A stretch of DNA of 64,000 nucleotides from Tubiluchus corallicola (Eukaryota > Priapulida > Priapulimorpha > Priapulimorphida > Tubiluchidae): NCBI GenBank assembly GCA_030141605.1, contig JAQGDQ010000448.1:1-64000 (forward strand). Reading direction: 5' to 3'. The translations under genes and the position numbers were made by a program. Below the pieces are notes generated by a model. It saw nothing but the letters and a program-made list of their open reading frames with translations, did no database searches and was not told the DNA's origin. Positions within the stretch are counted from its first letter, which is position 1, and each line of letters begins with the position of its first letter. This document shows, in pieces, positions 52,272-61,480 of the stretch.

Positions 52272-52921
52272 TTTACAAGGTGAAGGAAATGCCTATGTAG
52301 TGTAATAGATTTGCTAAGTGATCCCTAATAACCTGAAAAAAAGTTTTGCAACCATAAGTAGAGTAATACCTGATCAAATTAACAATAAGTTTAATTACAA
52401 TGCTACTACAAATTCTGAAATTTTAGATTAAAAATAGTTTAGTTTTAAAAATTACTTTTGCTAAATGCTCTTGTGCTAAATTTTCATGTGCTAAATTTTG
52501 CAAATCTTAATAAAGCAGTTCATAGAGCACTCAGTCTCATGGGAATGCTGGTACATCATTCACAGTTCCAAGTTTCTTCAGTTACGGTTTGGCTAAGTCA
52601 ATGTGAACGAAAATCACCTTCAAATGGAAAGGTTCATTTGCAAAGTTGTATTTGCAACCGATCTGTTTTACCTGCAGATTTCCTCACAAATGGTTACTCA
52701 CATGCAGACACTTATTATTCTATGAAATGATAAATTTCATGGTAAACTATGACAACTGATGAACTAAGCTACTGCTGCTAAACTAGCATATGTTATGTTG
52801 TTTGCTATTAGTTTTATAAAGCTACAAACAAAGTGCACAAAAAGGTACATACAATTTACAGCTACAATAATTACAAAGGTATAAACAATACACCACACAT
52901 ATAGAAGTAAGTAATGCAAAC

Positions 52922-53044
52922 CTGTAATAAAATGCCTGCTGCTTGAGCAAATATCAGCTAGGCTCCCTGATCCTCAAGGCGTTGTAGTCAAGCGTTACCG
53001 CTCGGCAGCCTCCCTCAGGGTCTGTACTGTAGAAAACGCCCCCC
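52922..53044 (-). other. Candidate exon upstream of ODC, right copy
   Basis: Mirror of 5395-5517 with the same splice-site context. Confidence 0.4.
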
Positions 53045-54441
53045 TGCAAAGAAGCACAAAAAATTTAGCATGTACAAAAGGAACATATTAATTCAGCCCG
53101 CACTGGTTCACTGGCAATTACATACTTTTAGGCAGTGATTAGATTTCACAAATATCCAAGGCAAAAACTACCAGAGAAATGTATAACCTGCAAAGTTGGT
53201 ATTCCTATAAGCGAGGCAAATTCAAAAGCAATCTTTTTCACATGTTACCGAAACGGTTTGACGATTTCACTTTCAGTGTAGTTACGCTTTCGTCAAAAAG
53301 TATCAAGTTTCGCAGACGAATGCTTATTTTTTCTCCTAGACGTTAAAAATCACTAAAATTTTTTGCGAAAATAGTTCAAATAAAGCGTAAATGTCGTTTA
53401 TTTAACTTTTGTAGCATTTTGTAACTTTTTAGGGTAATCTCCAGTGTTGGCAACTGTGAAGCTTTAAGGTCTCCAGGCACAATCAACAGAAATATCGAAG
53501 TGTAACTTGAATAAAACCAAGTCTAATTTTGTAATTTATGAAATACAGCCAAAATCACAATAACAAAATGAAATGTGTCAATGTTCTTGAAGTTTTATGA
53601 TCTTTAACAATAAACATTGTTGTACTTTTTTTGATTAGGACTTTTTGCCTAGCTACCTCATCGAGGTTGTACTAGAGCAAATATAAGCAAATAAGCAAAC
53701 ACAAAGTATTTTATTTATTTCAAAATTAATTTTCAGATTTGATAGTAGTTGGTTTTGCAAAAATGATTTCAGTTCGATTCCGTTATTGGTTGTGTGTTTC
53801 ATAAATTTCGGTTCCGATTTGTAATTTCATTTTCAGTAACATCCCTGCTATTATGACCTAACATTTTTTGCTGCGCCTGTAGCTTTAAATGCCTTGCATG
53901 GGGCAGAAAGAGAGATTGCTAAACTTGACCAAAAAGCGAAGCAAAGAATGGGTGCCATGTTCTAATACAAATGCTATGGTCTGCTGTATGGCAAACAGTG
54001 GGTGCCACGTAATACAATACAAAAACTGCATTCAATTTTATGGCAAAAACACCCATTGAGTGACACAATTTGGAAGTATTTGCAGACTGACAATTTCTCT
54101 CTGTAAAAGTGTGGCAGTTAATTCAATGACTGTGCCACACTTGCATTTTTATAATGTTTGGCATAAAATTTTATAATCACTTTCCATGTTAGTGTAATAC
54201 CGCCATGATTCAGGTTTTAAGCCACGTTTTTTTTTATAAAATGCTCATAATCCATAAATCATAATCAGTCGATAGGGATTTAGCAAATATGGTATTTATG
54301 CCTTCTAGTACTACTTTTCCAAAAACGCTATAAATAGTAAATAAACTTGAAAAAGGCACTATCAGCATATCAAGAGGCAGAATTTTACATCATTGCTACA
54401 CTCTATTGTTCCCACGAAGGCCAAATGGGATTAATAATTTT

Positions 54442-54759
54442 TTAAGGCTCATTTTGCCAATGGTTGTCCAAACGAGTCTTAAATTGTGTTATAGTGGTAG
54501 ACTTATATACACTTGAAGGTAGATTGTTCCAAGCATTTATCATTCTTTGGCAAAATATGTTACGCCTCTTGCTCTATCCTACTTGCAATTTTGTCTTATG
54601 CAATTTTAACAAATGCCCCATTGTCCTCAGTGTACCCTATATTCATATGTGCCTGTCCAAGTGCACCGCGTCTCTCCCATGAAGTGCTCTGTATTATATC
54701 ATGCCTGTTTCACCTGTATTTCTATGTGACTAGTCCCAACTCCTTGAGAAGTTGTGGGT
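54442..54759 (-). pseudogene. LINE reverse-transcriptase tail, right copy
   Basis: Mirror copy of 3680-3997 in the right arm, with the same decay. Confidence 0.68.
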
Positions 54760-55078
54760 AATCTTTCCCTCTCATGCTTAGATTAGAAATAATTTGATTG
54801 CTTTCCTTTGTGTTCCCACATATCAACTTCAATAACTGCTAAGGTTATAGTGACACATAGACTGATAAAATGTTAATAAAGCGCAATTAGAGTGACACCC
54901 TCAATGGCAACTGTTGGCTAGTCACTAAACCATTCAATGGTATATTGCCAGGCAAACTATTCCACTCCTTCACTAATCACTACCCCAAGAGCAACCACTA
55001 CTCACATCTCTACCTGTAGTTTCACTAGTTACGACCCCAAACTCTTACAGGTTTACTAACCCGATAAAGTAAGCATTT

Positions 55079-55289
55079 ACCAATATCAACATTACCAAGA
55101 GATCACTCTAAATCATGAAAGTAAAGCCAGATTGGACTGTAGAAAATATTTTTTCACAGAAAGTAGTCAGAGAGTGGAATTTACTGCTAAAGCTTCTTCA
55201 GTGAATAACTTCAAGAACTACCTGGACAGATATCAGACATCTAGATTCGAAATATGGGGTTACACTGAGCTGGCCGGATTAACCTCCAT
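55079..55289 (+). pseudogene. LINE reverse-transcriptase tail, second remnant, right copy
   Basis: Mirror of 3150-3360. Confidence 0.6.
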
Positions 55290-58100
55290 CACTCTCATGT
55301 TTTATGAGTGGCAGTATGGTGTGATTACGGTAAAATTTCATGTTTCTAATGCCAGTACTGACATTCTCCATCCTGTAAAATATTAATAAAGTAATAATAC
55401 CTGAGCGGAATGCCACCTGCAGATGTCTGGTTTTTCTAGGCACGGAATTTTCAAATTTTGTTATGATCAACTTCCTGAAACAGTAACACTTTCACAAATA
55501 TAACAATTGAAAGAATTTGATTGCTCAAGATTACACCATTAGTTAGTAAATGGCGGCCAAGGCAGGACTGATTGAGTCCGGCGGATATATGTATTAGAAC
55601 GCACGGGAAAAGAAAGACGCAATGGTTAGTGTCGGTCTGCGCACTCTGCATTTGACAACCAAAGATAATAGATTAATTGATAATTAGATTTCAATTCAGA
55701 TTTGGATTTGTTTTCCCCTGCTATGAATATTGAATATAAACTCAAAGAAGGAGAGGCGAACAAACTGAAGATTTTTTAAACCGGCCATCCTAACTTTATA
55801 AATTAAAATTGTTGGGTAGGGGATATTATGTAAATTCACATGCATATTAAAACAATCTCTTATTAGGCATTAGGAATAACAGAAAAAATGGAGGTAACAA
55901 AATTGTATTGTAAATAGTTAAAACTGCAAACACTAGTACAACAAAAAGTGCTATGCCAATTAAAATTTATAGTACATATGCAGGCATAAACGATAGTAAA
56001 GCACAGAATTGGCTATACATAATGCATCATCAAGATAAAAAATAGTTGACTAAACCTTACGTATCATAACTGATTTATTCAGTTGCCTACGTTTAGTAAA
56101 TAGAAAATTCAATTATTTTTGTACATAATTAATAGAAAAAGGAAAAAGTACTTATATATATATAATATATGTATATATATATATATATATGGTGGAGATA
56201 GTATCCAAGCAATGTAAATTATTATTTCTTTTTGCTTTTGTAAAGTTTAGTACCAAGGACTTTTCTTTTTTAACTACTTCCTTAAGTGCATATGAAATAG
56301 TTATTTTTTATATTTCCTTGGTTAGAGAATTGGAAGAAAACAGTCACATATTTACATGTTATGTATCATAAATTGCACTTATTTTTAAAAGAAAAATACG
56401 GATTATGGTAATTTTGCTATTTATGAATTAAAGAGTACCTGTGATAAAAAAAACTTCAGAGATCACACGAAAAACACATAGGAATGAGTAAACGAAAACA
56501 TAAAATTAGTTAACGCATGTTTCCAAATAGGACTAAAGTATCTTGCAATTCGTGATTCGTCATAATTATGAAAAACATAACGGTCATTTAGGGCTGGAAA
56601 TTACTCACGTGCATCCATTATAATCATTATCATCATAAATACGATTAACGACCCAAATGGAACTCAGTAAAGCACGACAAAAACATGCCTTCTATGTATA
56701 GGACACATGCCACACAAAGTAAAAACATTCACTTATATTTCAGAAACAAAATGATAAATGCTTTATTCATGGATCAAATATTTTATTGGATCTTTATTTT
56801 ATTTATTGCAAGCATGCTTACTGTTTTCATATTCATGAAATTAATTTTCCTTGCTAAAACCCAAAGACCAACTTACTGAAATATTGCTGTCATCACATAA
56901 CTTTTCATAGATTGATTATAATAAAATTCAAAATTCAAACACATCGCCTAAAAGTTATTCTTCACATCTGTAGTGTACCTTCTATTGCCTCCATTACTTG
57001 TGCCCACGCGTTAATTCTTCCTCTTTTTGTATTACTATTTTTGTGTTCTAAAGTGTTGTTAGGCATTATAGATGCAAATGAGGTGATTAAACGCAGCTTC
57101 TAACAAATATTTCTGTGTATAAATAACTAGGGTCGTGCAGAATCGAATAAAGGCTCTGGTTAGATAGTAAAAATAGACCTTTCTGTAAAACGTCAGAATC
57201 AGAGTCAGCAAATGAAATGACTCAGAGTGAGCATTGATGATGGGTCGACCCACTTATTGACCAGCCTCAAGAAAATTTATGCAGCTAACAGCCTATTTAA
57301 CAGTACTTATCCTGCTTAATAATGAACATACATCAATGTACAATGTAATTAGTGCATATGACGTACTTCAAGTAGCATAACAGAGTGAAAGAAATAACGA
57401 AAAGGGCGGAATGTTGCCAACAAATAAAATAGGTCCTTAAAATCGTAGATCCATGCCAGATGGCCATTCTCCGTCCTAGTCTGTGTGTGATATTTATGGG
57501 AGAATTTACCAAAAGAATTTACTAATTTGGCACATTTCTATAATATCTATGACATAGATATTAAGGGAACTATTTTTTCTATTGTTTGTTTCTTGCGTTA
57601 CCAACAGAGGACGCAACCACTTCGGTGCGTGAACGAGGAGAGATTTTTCGCGAATTTGTGTTGTCGGCGTGCATGCTTGTTCGGAGTTAATTTAGTTAAT
57701 ATTGAGAAGTCACTATTTTTGACTCCCCGAATATTTGACGAAATTATTAAACCATTAATAAAATAAATTAACTAGCTGCCGTTATTCAAGGTCTTGTAAA
57801 CAGCTGTAAGGCATACTTGTAGTAAGTAGATGTGTATTGTTTATGCATTTGAACAGTTGAAATTGAACTAATATTATAATTCTATAAATATATTATATAA
57901 TAATATTGATGTATGAAGTCATTTATACCTAGAATCTAGATATTTAAGTGCGTTCTAGGAAAACGCGACGTTAAGTGAATCGTCGTTAAACGTTCATAGA
58001 AAGCATTGCACTGACTTCTATAGAAAACAGTATATAAATATTCATATACACTGATGGCACGTGCTGATTTAATACAAAGCTTCTAATATCATCAAAGAGA

Positions 58101-58360
58101 TTGATACTGTGGATGTTTAAAACTGCTTCATATTTTAGACCCATACGGGGACCAGAACAGAGCGAATTTGGGTTTAAGGAAATATTTCTTTTCGGGATGT
58201 CACGAATCTTTGATAGAACCAGAGCTTCGAAACCAAATCCGAATCTGAGCTTTGATCCGATTCAATTTGCTGAAGTTCTAAATTACTTTAGTTCCGACCC
58301 AATTCAGCAGAAACTTGAAAAAAATCTGGTTTAGCTTCGGCAACAGAGGCGATTCGGTAG
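58101..58360 (+). repeat. Dispersed CCGAATCC-type repeat (hAT-like MITE family), right copy
   Basis: Contains GGGATGTCACGAA and the phrases AAACCAAATCCGAATCTGAG and TTCCGACCCAATTCAG. Related wording occurs at 59690-59870 (opposite terminus GTGACATCCCTA) and about 4590-4700 (CAGGGATGTTAC). The mirror copy is at 79-338 in the left arm. It has an open frame of 77 codons, but the sequence is repeat-derived and I do not call a gene. Confidence 0.5.
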
Positions 58361-58438
58361 CACTTTATTATAAAATTATTATATTATAATTATTATATTA
58401 TTAATAATATTAATATAACTATTAATTATAATATCAGT

Positions 58439-58618
58439 AATCCAGCTAAACTTAATATAAAACAGTATCGTACTAGATACAACGAATACACTATTAATTT
58501 TTCAAGAACTAATGTTGGCAAACACTTTATTTCCACTAATGGCCCTACAACTTGGAATAAATTACCCGAATGTATTAAAACCTCAGTGTCAATTCATAAA
58601 CTAAAGAAAGATCATTAG
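58439..58618 (+). pseudogene. LINE reverse-transcriptase tail abutting the outer edge of the right arm
   Basis: Open for 59 codons from the window's arm boundary: NPAKLNIKQYRTRYNEY, then FSRTNVGKHFISTNGPTTWNKLPECIK, then a stop at 58616-58618. The TNxGK...GPTxWNxLP pattern is typical of LINE RT ends. It is cut at its 5' side exactly where pairing with the left arm ends. Confidence 0.7.
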
Positions 58619-58942
58619 ATCTTTGATCTAAAGAATTGATCACTTTTAATGTGTGGATGTATAATGTGTATACCAATATTACTTCACAGCATGTACATGC
58701 GAACACTGACAACTGTCAAGTCATCCCTATAAAACTTTATAATATAATTGGCAATCAATTGTGCCTCTTTTTATTTTGTTATTTTATTCTTATTTTTGTT
58801 CTTATATTCATGCTTTGGAAATATTATCATGACTTAATCGTCGTCATAACATCATCGCGTTAACATCTGTCATTCATGTATTCCTCATCAACATGCTGAA
58901 TTTCTACCTTCTGTACTTTGTCCTCATTCTAGAAAGAAAGTT

Positions 58943-58963
58943 TGAGTGAGTGAGTGAGTGAGA
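58943..58963 (+). repeat. GAGT tetranucleotide microsatellite
   Basis: About five GAGT units in the single-copy right flank. Confidence 0.85.
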
Positions 58964-59689
58964 GATCATTTAATACATTTCTGTTTTGTTTTTCAAATTT
59001 CAAATTTACCATTAATCTGAGCAGCACCAACATAAGATTTTCTTCCTGGTGTTACTGGTACTGTCCAGAGGCATAACAGTTGCCTCAATAAAAATTATAA
59101 TTTTATATTAATGTTTTCTGTGTCAAAATTTATGTTTTAATTTAATGATTGTGTAAACTATCATTGTAAACTTATATGCTCATGGTAAATATAGCAATAA
59201 ATTCTGTGCAATAAGTATTATGTGCTCATTTACCATTAAATATTTCGGCAAAATTCTGAAATCGCTGCCTTTTTTGATAATTTTGCTCTACTTGAAATAC
59301 ACCAACGCCAGCATATTCAGTTTCAGCATGTGTCCAACTCATGCAGTCCTATGCGGAAGTATGCATACGATTTTAACTGCTACTTTCAACAAAAATGCAA
59401 AGATTTCTCATATTACTTTGGCAGAATGTGATTTTGGTAACAACACACGATGTGGCTTAGACGATCGTGGATTTTGTCATCCACATTACAGGACTCACGG
59501 AGTATAGGTAAAAGCACCCCAAGGAATTTTTTGACTAACAGATTATTTTATATTGTTAATCGTCGACAGAAAAAATCTGTTACAAAATAATTAGATAATC
59601 TATATTCTTTATTATTGCAGAATTACTGTCAAACGTGATGCTCAGACAGGTCATCTGTAATCTTCGTGAAAAACACTACAGTCTGCCAT

Positions 59690-59870
59690 AATTTGGTTGA
59701 AGACTGCGTTGATTTGAAAAAGATTCGGTTGAAAGAACTAACTGAGATTCGAAAATAATTTGGTTTCGAAAATTATTTTAAGCTGAGATTCGGATTAGAT
59801 CCAAATTCGAAAAAGAAATTCGGTGCAAACTCCGATTCGGTAATTTCACCTTCGTGACATCCCTAATTTC
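59690..59870 (+). repeat. Dispersed CCGAATCC-type repeat (right flank)
   Basis: Repeated GATTCGGTT, GAGATTCGGATT and CCGATTCGG phrases, ending GTGACATCCCTAA, the reverse complement of the TTAGGGATGTCAC terminus seen in related elements of this window. Confidence 0.45.
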
Positions 59871-59976
59871 TTTAAATAGCCATAGGATAATTGATTATTG
59901 GAATGGATTACCTCAAAAGGCTGTGGAAGCTGTTACAGTTAATCGGTTTAAACAGGCCCATTTAAACATTTGCTAA
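59863..59976 (+). pseudogene. LINE reverse-transcriptase tail (right flank)
   Basis: Short open stretch reading SHRIIDYWNGLPQKAVEAV and TVNRFKQAHLNIC with a stop at 59974-59976; W-N-GLP followed by V-N-x-F-K is the terminal signature of LINE RTs. It follows directly after a decayed CCGAATCC-type repeat (59690-59870). Confidence 0.65.
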
Positions 59977-60303
59977 TTTCACTGAAGAATGGAATTTAAA
60001 TTGGATTCACGAGAAACAATTTTACAAACACTGAGTTTCTTCATCACCATGATAACAGTAGTATCCTTAGTTACTTTATGCAGCATGATACCTATAAGCC
60101 TGTTTGTTTTTGCTCAATGTGTATATCTTATATTATATTGTCAGTGTAATTATATATAAAACGTTGAATAGTAAGTGAGTATATTATGTAACCCAGTCTT
60201 GGGTTCTTTACACATTAGGCTGCCAATTAAAGCTGCAATAAATGGAAATAATAATGGGATAGCTGGAAAAGTGATTTACAGCAATGTGGCACATTGCAAG
60301 TAC

Positions 60304-60411
60304 AGTGACGAGTGCTCACTTGCAAGTCACAGTGGCGAGTGCTCACTTGCAAGTCACAGTGACGAATGCTCACTTGCTAGTCACAGTGACGAGTGCTCAC
60401 TTGCAGGTTTC
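60304..60411 (+). repeat. 27-bp minisatellite, four copies
   Basis: The unit begins AGTGACGAGTGCTCACTTGC and ends AAGTCAC. The first three copies differ by one to three bases; the fourth is degenerate at its end (CAGGTTTC). 27 is a multiple of three, so one frame reads a 9-residue repeat (ECSLASHSD). There is no ATG start in that frame, and I do not call a gene. It lies about 0.6 kb upstream of p23. Confidence 0.9.
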
Positions 60412-60985
60412 AGCAAAGTAAAGTAACTCGTTCTTTCAAGTCACAGCAACATGTCGTAAGCCTTACCATAACCTCATTTCACTAGCGAGCTGATAGTAGT
60501 CATTTGCTATTGCAGCGATTAAACTACAGTCCGGAACTCCCTCATTTATTTGCAACATGATAGTTTCACGGAAGTCAAGTGTAGTGTGTAGGGGCAAGAA
60601 GTGAAGCTTGTAGTGGTCTTGCCCTTTCTATCCACATTTTTATTCATTCAAAAAGTTATTGTATGCTCTGATCAGTCTTTAAGTTTATCTCCCTGTGGAA
60701 TTGCAAATCGCCGTCATGGATTATTGCAAATGATCCAAGCAATCGACTGTAGATTAGCATTCAGAAATATGAATGTTCTCGTAACGAGACAAAGGAAGCT
60801 TTACGGAAAAACTCATTTTGATGTCACAGAAATGGTACAGGTTAAAATTTGTCTTGTGGTCTATTGAAGTTTTGTGTACATTAGAAGGAGACTGTGAGAT
60901 ATATACAAATTTGGTGTATGTACAGTCCTTTTCAAGTTTTTCTTATAATAGAATTTCCCATGTTGTTTTGTGTTCCAGGTAGAAT
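60412..60985 (+). promoter_or_regulatory. p23 upstream region with probable 5' exon junction
   Basis: Holds a polypyrimidine-type acceptor TTGTGTTCCAG ending at 60978, seven bases before the p23 ATG. A donor-like AATG|GTACAG at about 60836 could end an upstream non-coding exon. No TATA-type core was identified. Confidence 0.35.
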
Positions 60986-61480
60986 ATGACGTCTGAAGTG
61001 ATTCCACCACCTGTTGTATGGGCACAGAGGAAAGACATACTCATAGTTACCATACAAGTTCCAGACTCTGTAGATCCGGTTATCAAATTAGATGCCGATA
61101 AACTCTTTTTTAAAGCCGTAGGTGGTGACTTAAAGCATTATGAAATAACCATGGAATTTTTTGAAGACGTTGATACTGACAAATCCCGATATAAAGTATT
61201 GCCGCGACAAATAGAATTCTACCTCAGAAAGAAAACGGAAGGTCCATTCTGGAAGCGGTTATTGAAAACCGATGTGAAAGCACATTGGCTGAAAGTTGAT
61301 TTCCAGCGGTGGAAAGATGAAGATGATTCTGATGATGATGAGTTTGATAGAGCCCAGAACTTAGATGAAATGATGCGGCAGATGGGTGGGTTAGGCAGTG
61401 TCGAGAAACCTGATATGGACGACCTTGACATGGACGGAGAAGATAGCGATGATGAACAACTGCCTGATCTGGAAGACTGA
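60986..61480 (+). CDS. PTGES3: HSP90 co-chaperone p23 (PTGES3/Sba1 family)
   Basis: Binds ATP-bound HSP90 and stabilises client complexes in the cytosol. The protein is 164 residues against about 160 in human p23. A CS domain (about residues 7-110) starts PPVVWAQRKD and ends with the conserved AHWLKVDFQRWKDEDDSDD. Then comes EMMRQMGG and an acidic tail ending DDEQLPDLED, as in family members. The whole CDS is in one exon, unlike most animal p23 genes, which are split; it is nevertheless fully open. The start is the first ATG after an acceptor (TGTTCCAG, ending 60978), so a non-coding 5' exon or a trans-spliced leader is likely. It lies in the single-copy right flank. Confidence 0.94.
   Translation: MTSEVIPPPVVWAQRKDILIVTIQVPDSVDPVIKLDADKLFFKAVGGDLKHYEITMEFFEDVDTDKSRYKVLPRQIEFYLRKKTEGPFWKRLLKTDVKAHWLKVDFQRWKDEDDSDDDEFDRAQNLDEMMRQMGGLGSVEKPDMDDLDMDGEDSDDEQLPDLED

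Larger units (their letters stand above)
29317..58436 (-). repeat. Right arm of giant inverted repeat (palindrome)
   Basis: Reverse-complement copy of 1-26385. It is longer because a 2746 bp hAT element plus an 8 bp target duplication sits at 30064-32817. The inner edge is blurred: 29332-29341 pairs with 26361-26370, further inwards only about six of ten bases match, CTGTT at 29317-29321 still matches, and then similarity stops. The outer edge is at about 58436, where pairing reaches the first bases of the window. The right flank beyond it is single copy here. Confidence 0.97.
58619..60303. other. Right flank upstream of p23, mostly repeat debris
   Basis: Contains the GAGT tract, the CCGAATCC repeat and a LINE tail listed separately. 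A 95-codon open frame at 59220-59507 (ATG start, hydrophobic N-terminus, several cysteines, ending RTHGV) has no family I recognise and may be chance. Confidence 0.4.

Noticed and set aside
58636-58863. 75-codon hydrophobic frame after the LINE tail
   Set aside because: AT-rich stretch that reads as I/L/F/Y by composition; likely LINE 3' UTR.
60175-60426. 83-codon frame with a ninefold-residue repeat over the minisatellite
   Set aside because: Starts at GTG, has no ATG, and the repeat frame is a consequence of the 27 bp unit.
60601-60867. 88-codon frame with a hydrophobic start upstream of p23
   Set aside because: Starts at GTG and lies in the presumed p23 5' region; no recognisable domain.
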